A DNA stretch of 64,000 bases from Chloroherpetonaceae bacterium. Its GTDB lineage: Bacteria > Bacteroidota > Chlorobiia > Chlorobiales > Thermochlorobacteraceae. This document shows, in pieces, positions 9,033-17,974 of this stretch. The translations under genes were made by a program, and so were the position numbers. Under the pieces are notes generated by a model. It did not search any database. It had not been told where the DNA came from and saw nothing but the letters and a program-made list of their open reading frames with translations. The stretch is from positions 62,001 to 126,000 of the forward strand of contig JANRJQ010000011.1 of the NCBI GenBank assembly GCA_033763895.1, read 5' to 3'. The stretch's first letter is position 1. The number at the start of each line of letters is the position of its first letter.

Positions 9033-10547
9033 ATGATTTTCAAAACAGAGTCAACAGAGATACAATCTTACCTTGAAGATTCAAGTGCCATTTATGATGG
9101 ATACGCTGCCGGAGTTTATTTCCCTGAAAATGAGAATGATTTGGTAGAAATCACTAAAAATTGCGTTAACCGAGCAAAGTCGCGTGAGAAGGTTCGAATT
9201 ACGCTTTCGGGAAATGGTACTGGGACGACAGGGGGCAGAATTCCCTATGGCGATTATGTCATTGCTACAGATAAACTCAATAAAATAATTTCGATAGAGA
9301 AACATCCCGATGGCAGTGGCTCTGCTCGGGTTCAAACAGGGGTATTGCTTTATGATTTTCAAGCGGAAGTTGAAAGGCAAGGAATGATTTATACGCCTGA
9401 CCCTACTGAGCGCTATTGTTTTATTGGCGGTACAATTGCCAATAACTCTTCAGGTGCACGAACTTTCAAGTATGGCGCAACACGGCCATATGTATTGCAA
9501 TTGAAATGCGTATTGCCAACCGGAGAACTTCTCACGATTGAAAGAGGAAAAGTTTTTTCAGATGAACGAGGGGTTATGTCTTTTGAAACTGACAATGGAA
9601 GACAAATTGTATGTCAAGTTCCTCATTATGAAATGCCTAAGACGACAAAGCATGTGGCTGGGTATTTTGTCGAAAAACGGACCGACTTGATTGATCTTAT
9701 CATCGGGTCTGAAGGAACGCTTGGAATTATCGTTGAAGCACAATTGAAATTACTTCCTAAGCCTGATAATCTTTTTAGCGGTTTGATTTACTTCGATTCA
9801 GATCAACACCTTTTAGGCTTTGTTGGACAAGTTGTTGAGGAATCAAGAAAAATTGATGGAGAAAAAAAGGTTGATGCAAGAGCGGTTGAATATTTCGATC
9901 GCAACGCACTAAATTTTCTAAGAAAGAAGTATCCGCAAATTCCTGAGAAAGCTGAAGGCGCAGTTTTTTTTGAACAAGAAACCAATTCAAGTAATGAAAA
10001 TTCTCTTCTTGAGAATTGGTTTTCATTGATGCAAATTCACGAGGCAATGATCGATGAATCTTGGATCGCGATGTCGCCTGATGAACAACAGAAGATAAGA
10101 GATTTTAGGCATGCGCTTCCTGTACTTGTCAATGAGTGGTATGCGAAGTATCGCCAAAGAAAAATCAGTACCGATATGGCAGTGCCCTACGCGAATTTCT
10201 CAAAATTAATGAATGCATATAAAACGGGTTGCGAAAATCAGGGTTTCGATTACATTCTTTTTGGTCACATTGGTGACGCACATCTACACCTCAATATTTT
10301 ACCAAAAAATCAAGAGGAGGCTCTAAAGGCAAAAGAACTCTACAAAACTTTGATCAAATTGACCCTTGAATTGAAAGGAACTATATCTGCTGAGCACGGT
10401 GTAGGAAAGTTAAAATCTGAATTCCTTGTAGATATGTACGGTGAAGAGGGAATTAAAGAAATGGTTGCATTAAAAAAAGCTTTCGACCCCTATTTAATTA
10501 TGAACATTGGGAATTTGATTCCAGAGAGATTTTATTCGTTAGGGTGA
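9033..10547 (+). CDS. FAD-linked oxidase, GlcD/D-lactate dehydrogenase-like
   Basis: A flavoprotein of the VAO/PCMH fold, 504 residues. The N-terminal FAD-binding half contains SGNGTGTTGGRIPYGDYVI, TGVLLYDFQ, and PDPTERYCFIGGTIANNSSGARTFKYGATR, which matches the GlcD pyrophosphate-binding motif. The C-terminal FAD-oxidase_C half ends with FGHIGDAHLHLNILP, GTISAEHGVGKLK and DPYLIMNIGNLIP. The HxGDxHxH and EHGVG motifs hold the metal and substrate ligands of D-2-hydroxyacid dehydrogenases. No C-terminal Fe-S domain is present. D-lactate or glycolate is the likely substrate class, but sequence alone does not settle it. It is followed by hemY after 87 bp. Confidence 0.9.
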   Translation: MIFKTESTEIQSYLEDSSAIYDGYAAGVYFPENENDLVEITKNCVNRAKSREKVRITLSGNGTGTTGGRIPYGDYVIATDKLNKIISIEKHPDGSGSARVQTGVLLYDFQAEVERQGMIYTPDPTERYCFIGGTIANNSSGARTFKYGATRPYVLQLKCVLPTGELLTIERGKVFSDERGVMSFETDNGRQIVCQVPHYEMPKTTKHVAGYFVEKRTDLIDLIIGSEGTLGIIVEAQLKLLPKPDNLFSGLIYFDSDQHLLGFVGQVVEESRKIDGEKKVDARAVEYFDRNALNFLRKKYPQIPEKAEGAVFFEQETNSSNENSLLENWFSLMQIHEAMIDESWIAMSPDEQQKIRDFRHALPVLVNEWYAKYRQRKISTDMAVPYANFSKLMNAYKTGCENQGFDYILFGHIGDAHLHLNILPKNQEEALKAKELYKTLIKLTLELKGTISAEHGVGKLKSEFLVDMYGEEGIKEMVALKKAFDPYLIMNIGNLIPERFYSLG

Positions 10548-10634
10548 CGGGGTTAATACTTTGGAACAGCAGATTTTTCGATAAGGAAAATAAACCGGAA
10601 TGTCTCTATAGACAAAACAGAGAATATCAAAATA

Positions 10635-12023
10635 ATGGAGAACAGGCCAATGACTTTCGGAATTATTGGTGGGGGGATATCGGGACTTACGGCGGCGTAT
10701 CAACTTAAAAGCGCCGGCTTTGAGGTTATACTCTTTGAAAGCTCAGAGCATTTAGGCGGAAAGATTCACACAATAAAGAAAAATAAATACGCGTATGATG
10801 TTGGCCCAAATACGGTTATTGAGAACAACAATGAGTTCGTTGATTTAATTGAACGATTAGGATTAAACAATTCAAAAATAAAAGCTGATGAAAGCGCAGC
10901 AACGCGATTTATTTTATCAAAAGGGAAATTAAAAGCATTACCAACCAATCCACTTTCCTTTCTCTTCGGAAATTTTTTTTCGATTTCTACCAAACTGAAA
11001 ATATTAACTGAACCCTTTAAGAAGCCAGTATCTGAAGAAGAGAGCGTTGCTGGTTTTTTTAAAAGGCGATTTAGCAAAGAACTGGTTGAACTTGTTATCA
11101 ATCCTTTTGTTGCTGGTACTTATGCCTCAAGACCGGAAGAATTAAGTGTTGAGGCAGGTCTTTTCAAGCGTTTGAAAACACTGGAGCGTGAGTATGGAAG
11201 CATCATAAAGGGTTTTATCCAAGATGCAAAAAAGCAAAAGTTTATCGAAAAGAGATACAGTGGCAAAATGATTTCGTTTGATAATGGGATTTACCGAATT
11301 ATCGAACGGCTGGGGGAAGATTTAGGAGACTCTATTCAATTGCATCAAACGGTATCAAAAATTGATCTCCACTCAAAGTATTACACCCTACATTATGGCG
11401 CAGCGGGCAAAAGCAAGCAAATTGATTTAGAGAGTTTAATTATTGCAACACCGGCAAAAGAAGCGGCATCGCTTTTTGGAAAAGAAGTGCATTTAAGAAA
11501 ACTATCACAAACAGCCACAGTTCCCGTTGCACAAGTTTTCTTCTCATTTAATCCAATTGAATTTACACCTCAAAAAGGATTTGGATTTTTAATTCCTGAA
11601 AATGAAAATGCGAAAATATTAGGAGCGGTATTTAACTCTCATGTATTTCCTGAGAGATATTCAAACACAGTTATATCTGTCTTTATTGGAGGCTCACGGC
11701 AGCCGCATTTGGCCTTACTTGCAAAGGATGAGTTAGAAATGTTGGCCTTAACTGAACTTCAAAGAATATTGGGGTTTGCTGCAAAGCCCAAAGAAACTGA
11801 AAGTATTCAATGGAGAGAAGCGATACCACAATACACCGTGGGTTATCGTGAAACCCTACAAGAAGTCGAAAAATTCGAAGAAGACTATCAAGGAATTTAC
11901 TTTTGTGGAAATTGGAAGGGTGCAATTTCAGTTCCTGATGCGATAGCAGAGGCCATCAGAACAGCAAATAAAGCAGTTGCCAAATTCAATTCATCAAGCG
12001 AAAAAAAAGTAATCCACTCATAA
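10635..12023 (+). CDS. hemY: protoporphyrinogen oxidase, HemY (PPOX) type
   Basis: A FAD-dependent oxidase that converts protoporphyrinogen IX to protoporphyrin IX, shared by haem and (bacterio)chlorophyll synthesis. It has 462 residues. The N-terminal dinucleotide motif is GIIGGGISGLTAAYQL, followed by LFESSEHLGGKIHT and DVGPNTVI. The FVAGTYASRPEELSVEAGLFKRLKTLEREYGSI segment is diagnostic for PPOX. The C-terminus carries YFCGNWKGAISVPDAIAEA, the second FAD motif. An alternative ATG at 10650 directly precedes the FGIIGGG strand and has GGAG 9 nt upstream, so it may be the real start. The tail-to-tail position with bchG matches a shared tetrapyrrole theme but not an operon. Confidence 0.92.
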   Translation: MENRPMTFGIIGGGISGLTAAYQLKSAGFEVILFESSEHLGGKIHTIKKNKYAYDVGPNTVIENNNEFVDLIERLGLNNSKIKADESAATRFILSKGKLKALPTNPLSFLFGNFFSISTKLKILTEPFKKPVSEEESVAGFFKRRFSKELVELVINPFVAGTYASRPEELSVEAGLFKRLKTLEREYGSIIKGFIQDAKKQKFIEKRYSGKMISFDNGIYRIIERLGEDLGDSIQLHQTVSKIDLHSKYYTLHYGAAGKSKQIDLESLIIATPAKEAASLFGKEVHLRKLSQTATVPVAQVFFSFNPIEFTPQKGFGFLIPENENAKILGAVFNSHVFPERYSNTVISVFIGGSRQPHLALLAKDELEMLALTELQRILGFAAKPKETESIQWREAIPQYTVGYRETLQEVEKFEEDYQGIYFCGNWKGAISVPDAIAEAIRTANKAVAKFNSSSEKKVIHS

Positions 12024-12026
12024 AAG

Positions 12027-13013
12027 TTAATGTTGAGAAGCAATTGCTAAAGCAGATATAAACATTCCGCCAACAAGAAAATTTTGAGCAATTGCATTAT
12101 ACCACACATCGCGCTCTTTCGGGTTTTCAACGAATTTAATTTGAAGGAAAATTTGAGGTAAAATCATAAAAAAGACCAGCATTGCATGAATAGGAAAGCC
12201 AAGAAATAAAAGATAAAGCGCTGCCATTACCTGTCCTACATTAATTAGAATTGATGCGATAACAGCGGCTTTTTTTTCTCCAAAAACAACGGGCAAAGTC
12301 ATGATCCCAACTCGAATATCTCCTTCAGTCGATTTAAAATCATTTACAGTCATTGTGCCTGTACTGGCAATCGCGTAAAAAAGAGATATCAATATGGAAG
12401 GCAAAGTAATTTCACCTCGATAAGCAACTTCACCCGCGAGCCAAGGAAAAACCAAGTAAGAGAAGGCGACAATGATATTGCCCCACCATAAACGCTTTTT
12501 AAGTTTTATTGGCTCTGCACTGTACAAATGCGCATTGATAATTCCGAGAATCGAGTGAGTGACAACGAACGGATGAATTAGCCAAGCAGCAAAGATGGAA
12601 AGGAGAGACCATACAGCGATAAGTAAAACCGCATTAGTAAGGGAGATATCGCCAGCCGGTAATGGTCGAGTAGGTTCATTAATCTGATCAATGTGCCTAT
12701 CAAAAAAATCATTCAGCATCTGGCAAGTGCCCGTTACTAAGGGTCCGGTAAGTAAAACACCTAACCAAAATTTCCAGTCAGCAAGGTTAACCCAAGTGAA
12801 TAATCCACTTGCAACAGAGCCGCACACAAAACTCCAAATCACTGGAATCCAAGTGATAGGCTTTAGGAATTTAAGCAGCAAAGCAATTGGTTTTTGCTTT
12901 CGACGTTCGGTATCGCCTTTGTCTCTCCGAATACCAGAGGCATCGGACAAGCGGGATTCAAAGGAATTGGAAGAGGATCCCTGAAGGGGGCTGGAATCAT
13001 TTACTTCGGGCAT
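12027..13013 (-). CDS. bchG: (bacterio)chlorophyll synthase, BchG/ChlG family
   Basis: A membrane prenyltransferase of the UbiA superfamily that esterifies (bacterio)chlorophyllide with a polyprenyl diphosphate. The first Mg-diphosphate motif is NDFFDRHIDQINEPTRPLPAGD and the second is NDFKSTEGD. KPITWIPVIWSF, KLKKRLWWGN and AQNFLVGGM are typical of the chlorophyll-synthase branch rather than MenA or UbiA. About eight hydrophobic segments are present. A hydrophilic Ser/Arg-rich N-terminal extension (~45 residues) precedes the first membrane helix. BchG, ChlG and BchK are hard to separate by eye, so the symbol marks the family. It lies 11 bp downstream of nuoH on the same strand and is the best evidence for a phototrophic lineage. 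Confidence 0.88.
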   Translation of the reverse strand: MPEVNDSSPLQGSSSNSFESRLSDASGIRRDKGDTERRKQKPIALLLKFLKPITWIPVIWSFVCGSVASGLFTWVNLADWKFWLGVLLTGPLVTGTCQMLNDFFDRHIDQINEPTRPLPAGDISLTNAVLLIAVWSLLSIFAAWLIHPFVVTHSILGIINAHLYSAEPIKLKKRLWWGNIIVAFSYLVFPWLAGEVAYRGEITLPSILISLFYAIASTGTMTVNDFKSTEGDIRVGIMTLPVVFGEKKAAVIASILINVGQVMAALYLLFLGFPIHAMLVFFMILPQIFLQIKFVENPKERDVWYNAIAQNFLVGGMFISALAIASQH

Positions 13014-13024
13014 TGTCTTACAAA

Positions 13025-14041
13025 TTAATGACTTGTAAGTGAATCATAGATAAGGACAGCCGCAGAAATGAAGAGTAGATTAAATAGTGCAAGTGGAAAA
13101 AGTTTTTTCCAACCTAAATCCATCAATTGATTGTATTTGAATCGTGGGATTGTCCATCGAACCCAAATAAAAACGAAAATCATGAATAAGGTTTTAGTCA
13201 CAAAAGCGGCAGTTTGAAGATACCACGGTGCATCACTCCAAAATGGAACTTGATATCCTCCGAGAAATAAAGTAGAGATGACGGCTGAAGCAACAATCAT
13301 ATTGGCATATTCAGCCAAAAAGAAAAGCGCAAATTTCATTGACGAGTACTCGGTATGGTATCCACCGACAAGTTCTTGCTCTGCTTCGGGTAAATCAAAA
13401 GGTGCGCGGTTAGTTTCCGCAAATGCAGCAACCGTAAAAACAATAAAACCGAGGAAATTGCGGCTGCAATTCCAAAGAAGCGGATTGGCTGTTTGAGACT
13501 CAACGATATCAAGCAATGAAAGCGAATTTGAAAGCACCACCACGCTCACTACGGCAAGCCCCATTGATACCTCGTAACTAATCATTTGTGCAGAAGAGCG
13601 AAGTCCTCCGAGAAGGGAGTACTTCGAATTTGAAGACCATCCTGAAATGGTTATTCCATACACTCCTAAAGAAGTGATGGCAAGGATGTAGAGCATCCCA
13701 ACACCGATATCTGCAATCGAAACGCCTTTTGAAAAAGGAACAACGGCAATGGTTGTTAGGGCAGCAAAAAGCGAAATCATAGGGGCAAGTAAATGAAAAA
13801 AATGATTGGAAGTGGCGGGAACAATATCCTCTTTGAATAGCAACTTCACCACATCTGCAATCGGTTGAAGCAGACCTGCCGGCCCAACACGATTCGGCCC
13901 GATACGGTGTTGAATCAGCGCAGCAATTCGGCGTTCAGCGTAAACGGTATATGCAACCGAGGTAAGCAAAACAAAGAGAACAATTCCTAAAACCATTAAC
14001 CGGTCTAAGAATGTAAGCGTCAAGAAAAATTCATTAATCAT
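13025..14041 (-). CDS. nuoH: NADH-quinone oxidoreductase subunit H
   Basis: Membrane subunit of complex I that lines the quinone site and contacts the first proton channel; 338 residues. The conserved AERRIAALIQHRIGPNRVGPAGLLQPIADVVKLLFKED lies near the N-terminus. TNRAPFDLPEAEQELVGGYHTEYSSMKFALFFLAEY is followed by WVRWTIPRFKYNQLMDLGWKK. About eight membrane helices are expected and visible. No other complex I gene lies on either side: the upstream neighbour is a response regulator (12 bp) and the downstream one is bchG (11 bp), all on the minus strand and tightly packed. Confidence 0.96.
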   Translation of the reverse strand: MINEFFLTLTFLDRLMVLGIVLFVLLTSVAYTVYAERRIAALIQHRIGPNRVGPAGLLQPIADVVKLLFKEDIVPATSNHFFHLLAPMISLFAALTTIAVVPFSKGVSIADIGVGMLYILAITSLGVYGITISGWSSNSKYSLLGGLRSSAQMISYEVSMGLAVVSVVVLSNSLSLLDIVESQTANPLLWNCSRNFLGFIVFTVAAFAETNRAPFDLPEAEQELVGGYHTEYSSMKFALFFLAEYANMIVASAVISTLFLGGYQVPFWSDAPWYLQTAAFVTKTLFMIFVFIWVRWTIPRFKYNQLMDLGWKKLFPLALFNLLFISAAVLIYDSLTSH

Positions 14042-14053
14042 ACTTCAAAAAAA

Positions 14054-14920
14054 TTATCGCTTCGGAAAACGCAAGGGAACAATAGGCGTATCACGATGAA
14101 TTTTATAATGAATAACTGCTGATTCAATCGTGAGCCTCAATGATTCTCTTGGAAAAGGTTTAAGCAAATATCGGTAAATATTTCCTTCATTTATCATTCT
14201 TATTGCAAGAGAGGCATCTTTAGCCGAAGTCATTAAAACAGTGACTACATTTGGGAATGTATTTTTAACTGAAATTAAAAAATCAGAACCATCCATTTCT
14301 CCAGCATTCATATCACTGATTACAACTGCAATTGAATGGGTTTGAAGCCACTGAAAGGCTTCTTCCGGGGATGAGGTAATACGGCAAGTATATTTCGATG
14401 AAAAGAAATCATGATAAGCTCTTAAGTGAGCGGGATTATTATCAATAAAAATAAGTTCAAACTCAGATTTTAGATCTTGATTCAGGGAGGATATTGGAGG
14501 AACTAAAACCGAAGCCGCAGGGATGCTACGATTTGTACTCATCATAGTTCTTTGGCTATAAATAGAACAAGCATATCGAACGGTTTCTCGCAGTTTATCG
14601 GACTGCCAAGGTTTATTGATATATCGGAATATTTCGCCGACATTCACCGATTGAACAACCGCATCCAAATCGGCATATCCTGTCATTAAAATGCGAATCG
14701 TATTTGGAGATAGGTTTTTAACCTCTCTTAGAACTTCAACGCCTGTCATTGAAGGCATACGTTGATCACTGACGATAACCGAAAACGAATGGGTTTTAAG
14801 TTTTGCAATAGCATCTTCACCACGTGTTGCAGTGGATACATCATAATCATCAAAGAGCAATTCAAGCGATTGAAGAATTAATGGTTCGTCATCAAGAAAC
14901 AGAATTTTGTGATCTTTCAT
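14054..14920 (-). CDS. double-receiver response regulator
   Basis: Contains two CheY-like receiver domains in tandem and no output domain (288 residues). Receiver 1 (~5-120) has LDDEP, the phospho-acceptor in VSDQRMPSMTG, MTGYAD and INKPW, which is the RpfG/HD-GYP-type receiver flavour. A Ser/Pro-containing linker leads to receiver 2 (~155-275), with IDNN, ISDMNAGEMDG, MTSAKD and LKPFPRE, so all switch residues are kept. It lies 86 bp downstream of a PAS histidine kinase gene on the same strand and 12 bp upstream of nuoH. It may act as a phosphate sink or a protein-protein output (inference). Confidence 0.9.
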   Translation of the reverse strand: MKDHKILFLDDEPLILQSLELLFDDYDVSTATRGEDAIAKLKTHSFSVIVSDQRMPSMTGVEVLREVKNLSPNTIRILMTGYADLDAVVQSVNVGEIFRYINKPWQSDKLRETVRYACSIYSQRTMMSTNRSIPAASVLVPPISSLNQDLKSEFELIFIDNNPAHLRAYHDFFSSKYTCRITSSPEEAFQWLQTHSIAVVISDMNAGEMDGSDFLISVKNTFPNVVTVLMTSAKDASLAIRMINEGNIYRYLLKPFPRESLRLTIESAVIHYKIHRDTPIVPLRFPKR

Positions 14921-14968
14921 ATACAGACAGTAAAGTGGTGATGATCTAAAAAGTACTGAGAAGGCAAC

Positions 14969-14998
14969 GCCCTATTCAGATTGTATGCTGAACAGGGC
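14969..14998 (-). other. imperfect hairpin between kinase and regulator genes
   Basis: GCCCTaTTCAG pairs with CTGAAcAGGGC around an 8-nt loop, with one mismatch in the stem. No T-run follows on the minus strand, so it is not a standard terminator. It could be an RNA-stability or attenuation element between the kinase and double-receiver genes, or chance. Confidence 0.45.
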
Positions 14999-15006
14999 AT
15001 TTCTCT

Positions 15007-16827
15007 TTACTCGGCAAAAGGAGAATCGAAATCAGAATTTGCTAATGGTTTGATTGATGATGCTGTCGTTTGATTGGCTGAGTTGGCCACAGGAAGTTCA
15101 ATTGTGAATTCCGTGCCTTTACCCGGCGCGCTTTGAACATGAATTGTGCCCTTATGTTTTTCAATAATTTTGAAAACAATGGATAAGCCTAGACCGGTTC
15201 CTTTGCCTACTTCCTTTGTGGTAAAGAAAGGTTCAAAAATCTTTTTAAGGTTTTCGGGTGGAATTCCAACGCCATTATCAGCGATTTTTATTATCACTTT
15301 ATCCGCTTGGTGAGCCGTTTTAATGATGATTCGACCGGATCTTTCATCAACGGCTTGAACAGCATTGGTCACCAAATTGAGAAAAACCTGATTCATTTGA
15401 GCCGGAAAGCACATTACATCAGGGATTGATGAAAAGTGCTTTTCAATGGAAATTCCGCCTTTGAACAAGTGACCCGCAATTTTCAAGGTTGATTCTAACG
15501 AATCATTAATGTTTGTTAGTTTGAAGGTTGCTTCATCTAACCGAGAGAAATTTTTAAGATTGATAATCAAATCTTGAATTCGGTCAATCCCTTCAAGGGT
15601 ACTCTTAAATAGATTTTCTGATTCATTATAAACGCGATTTTTAACTTTTTGGGAGAGCGAATCAATTTGCGAAAGCATCATTGCAACATCACTTGGGCTT
15701 CCATACATAATTTGACCGCGAAGTTTATCATACGCAGCAACCAAATCTTTGACTTCTCTATTTTTAGTTTCTAAAAGATCAACATTATTACGTATAAATC
15801 CGAGTGGTGTATTCATTTCATGAGCTAAGCCGGCAACCATTTGTCCTAAGGATGACATTTTTTCTGCTTGCATCAGTTGAACTTCGGTATTTCGTGCATT
15901 CTCTTTTAGGCTCATCATTTCAGTGATTTCCATTACGAAGGTCACCTTTTTGCGCTTACCGTCCGAACCGACAATCCGTGCTGCATCTGCAAGAATATAG
16001 AGCGGCTTTCCAGTTTTGTGAACGGTTTGCCATTCCCCACGAACTTCTTTATAGCCATCGAGGTACTTTTGATGTAAATCAATCCAAAAATCACGTTTAT
16101 CGGATGGTACAATTTTCGTGAAGGGTTGCCCAATCAATTCCTGAGCGGAATATCCGTAAATATCACTATAAGCTTTGTTGACATATTCAAGAACACAACT
16201 TTCATTTGTGATACAAATTCCAAGAGGCGTTGCATCAATAATGGTTCTGAGTCGAGATTCACTTTGACGAACCGCGTCATCGGCGTTTGCAGAATTTAAA
16301 GAAGGTGCTGAAGGTTGTGCCGTTGGAGCAGAAGTCGCGGGCGACCCACTTCGGCTTGCAAGTTTTTGCAACCATTCATCATAATTCATTGGGGGTGGGG
16401 CAGATGAACCCCCGGAAATTTGCGCGGGTTTGGTACCTTCAGATAAATTTGAGCCTTGACCTAACTGTTGTTGAAATTGATTTAGCGCATTTTGGAAATC
16501 GGACATTAAATAATTGAGCCCACCTGTCGGAAGCTGTCCTACAGATTGAAAGCGCATCATCATATCAATCATTTCCATTTGTTCAACGGCTTTGAGTGCT
16601 TTTTTGAGGGTCTTTTTGAGTTTCTTGAAGTCAGTCATAGTGGTATCAATTGTTTTAATCTTGAAAAGAGGAGCGATATGCTGAGACTCAATTGCGCTAA
16701 AAAGCGTTCGTTTTGATAATCCAGTTATGCTCATTTTTAGATTTCTAATATAAGAAAGGGATATTTTTAAGAAGGTCTTAAATGAAAAAACTTCACGAAT
16801 TAGCATCAACTTACTGACAAATGACAT
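15007..16827 (-). CDS. PAS-domain sensor histidine kinase
   Basis: A soluble sensor kinase. The N-terminal ~190 residues are Gln/Ser/Pro-rich with a Lys-rich helix and match no clear domain. A PAS domain follows ([22 protein letters not shown]... to EITEMM, ~188-305). The dimerisation domain carries the phospho-acceptor His in [16 protein letters not shown], followed by an ATPase domain with the N-box ([10 protein letters not shown]), G1 (DNGVGIPP), F-box (FEPFFTTK) and G2 ([10 protein letters not shown]). The longest frame overlaps the divergent lipoprotein gene by 7 bp, so an internal ATG at 16734 or 16638 is more likely the start. The likely partner is the double-receiver protein downstream. 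Confidence 0.9.
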   Translation of the reverse strand: MSFVSKLMLIREVFSFKTFLKISLSYIRNLKMSITGLSKRTLFSAIESQHIAPLFKIKTIDTTMTDFKKLKKTLKKALKAVEQMEMIDMMMRFQSVGQLPTGGLNYLMSDFQNALNQFQQQLGQGSNLSEGTKPAQISGGSSAPPPMNYDEWLQKLASRSGSPATSAPTAQPSAPSLNSANADDAVRQSESRLRTIIDATPLGICITNESCVLEYVNKAYSDIYGYSAQELIGQPFTKIVPSDKRDFWIDLHQKYLDGYKEVRGEWQTVHKTGKPLYILADAARIVGSDGKRKKVTFVMEITEMMSLKENARNTEVQLMQAEKMSSLGQMVAGLAHEMNTPLGFIRNNVDLLETKNREVKDLVAAYDKLRGQIMYGSPSDVAMMLSQIDSLSQKVKNRVYNESENLFKSTLEGIDRIQDLIINLKNFSRLDEATFKLTNINDSLESTLKIAGHLFKGGISIEKHFSSIPDVMCFPAQMNQVFLNLVTNAVQAVDERSGRIIIKTAHQADKVIIKIADNGVGIPPENLKKIFEPFFTTKEVGKGTGLGLSIVFKIIEKHKGTIHVQSAPGKGTEFTIELPVANSANQTTASSIKPLANSDFDSPFAE

Positions 16828-17285
16828 ACAAATTATTTTATCTAATTTTTCTGATTAATGGGTGTGCTTCACCTGCTTCCAACGAAATTACTTCTGAGGT
16901 AAGCGGCATCACTAGAACGGATGCACAAGGGAGGGTTCTGCAACAAGACCCCGACGATTGGAGAATACAGAGAAACTTTAACGGCTTTATCAGTCTAGAC
17001 CCACTTTATCCAAATCCAACTTCAAATGGAATTGTTAGTATAGGGATTCGGTATTCACTTCCTTCTCCTATTCGTTTAGATATTTTATCTACTTCTACTG
17101 CAAATACACCGGTTCTCGTTGGATCATTTAATACGCCAAGTTTTGGGACACAATTTTACACCTTCAATTTGCAATCTTTAAGCGCAACAGGAAATCTTGC
17201 AGAACTCAAGGGAAAGATTTTTAGGCTGCGTTTCTATGATGGAAGCGGGGCGCTAATTACTTATGGGGATGTACAATTTGAATAA
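16821..17285 (+). CDS. small putative lipoprotein
   Basis: A 154-residue protein with a short hydrophobic leader ending in LINGC, a plausible lipobox. The mature part has a YPNPTSNG segment followed by alternating hydrophobic strands. This resembles the start of the Ig-like/FlgD-type or type IX secretion C-terminal domains of Bacteroidota, but here it occupies the middle of the protein and runs to the end. No catalytic motif is seen. It is divergent from the PAS kinase gene and convergent with the YfiM-like gene. Function unknown. Confidence 0.65.
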   Translation: MTYKLFYLIFLINGCASPASNEITSEVSGITRTDAQGRVLQQDPDDWRIQRNFNGFISLDPLYPNPTSNGIVSIGIRYSLPSPIRLDILSTSTANTPVLVGSFNTPSFGTQFYTFNLQSLSATGNLAELKGKIFRLRFYDGSGALITYGDVQFE

Positions 17286-17297
17286 ATGAGTTTCAAT

Positions 17298-17951
17298 TTA
17301 TGGGTGAATTATGGAAAGAATGAGAATCGCAGATAAAATTCCAAGAATATCGGCAAAAAGATCTTTAAGACTAAAAATATTTGTGGGAGATAAATCATCG
17401 GCAATTTCTTTTCCAAAGCCAATCATTAAGGTTGCGCCAGCGGAAGGAAGCATCGCATCGTTATTTGGTAATGATAATGCTGATTTTGCAGAGTAATATC
17501 CCGCAAGCGTCATCAAAAAACTCAAGCCAAAGTGCTTTAATTTATCAGTGCCCAGCCATTGTTCATTTTGTGAAAGGGTAACTTTTAGTGAGCTTATGTT
17601 TGGTTGCCGAAAAATACTTATTACTGAGATTGAATTTGAGTCCAAAGTAGGCGTTGAGGAGATCAGGGGAGACTGTTGTGAAAAATGAAATGAGTGAGTT
17701 GAAGAAGAAGTGAAAACAGGAGTTAAAAATATGTTTAATGAAGAAAATTCACTGTTGGTTTGTTCAATGAAATCATTCGAGGAGCGGTTGTTAGCAAATT
17801 GAATTCGCCATTGACTTGAAAAATCAATTGAATTGTTAATCTTAAAAGTTTGAGATTGAAGAATATGAGGGTAAAAGAATTCACACAAAAAAATCAATTG
17901 AATAAGGGATGGCAAAGTGAAATAAAAAGGGGAAGAGGCGATTTTTTTCAT
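17298..17951 (-). CDS. YfiM/DUF2279-like exported membrane protein
   Basis: A 217-residue protein with an N-terminal hydrophobic signal or anchor (residues ~8-33), a Ser/Asn-rich poorly conserved stretch, and a C-terminal conserved block. The block consists of TDKLKHFGLSFLMTLAGYY, a glycine-rich membrane segment, IGFGKEIADDL and SLKDLFADILGI. The order D-K-x-x-H, G-K-E, D-L-x-A-D-x-x-G is characteristic of YfiM/DUF2279 proteins, whose function is not known. It is 23 bp downstream of the CorC-family gene on the same strand. Confidence 0.65.
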   Translation of the reverse strand: MKKIASSPFYFTLPSLIQLIFLCEFFYPHILQSQTFKINNSIDFSSQWRIQFANNRSSNDFIEQTNSEFSSLNIFLTPVFTSSSTHSFHFSQQSPLISSTPTLDSNSISVISIFRQPNISSLKVTLSQNEQWLGTDKLKHFGLSFLMTLAGYYSAKSALSLPNNDAMLPSAGATLMIGFGKEIADDLSPTNIFSLKDLFADILGILSAILILSIIHP

Positions 17952-17974
17952 TTTTGAAATATCGGCATAAGATG

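Noticed and set aside
14969-14998. Rho-independent terminator after the PAS kinase gene
   Set aside because: Stem has a mismatch, loop is long and there is no T-run on the minus strand; kept only as an unexplained hairpin.
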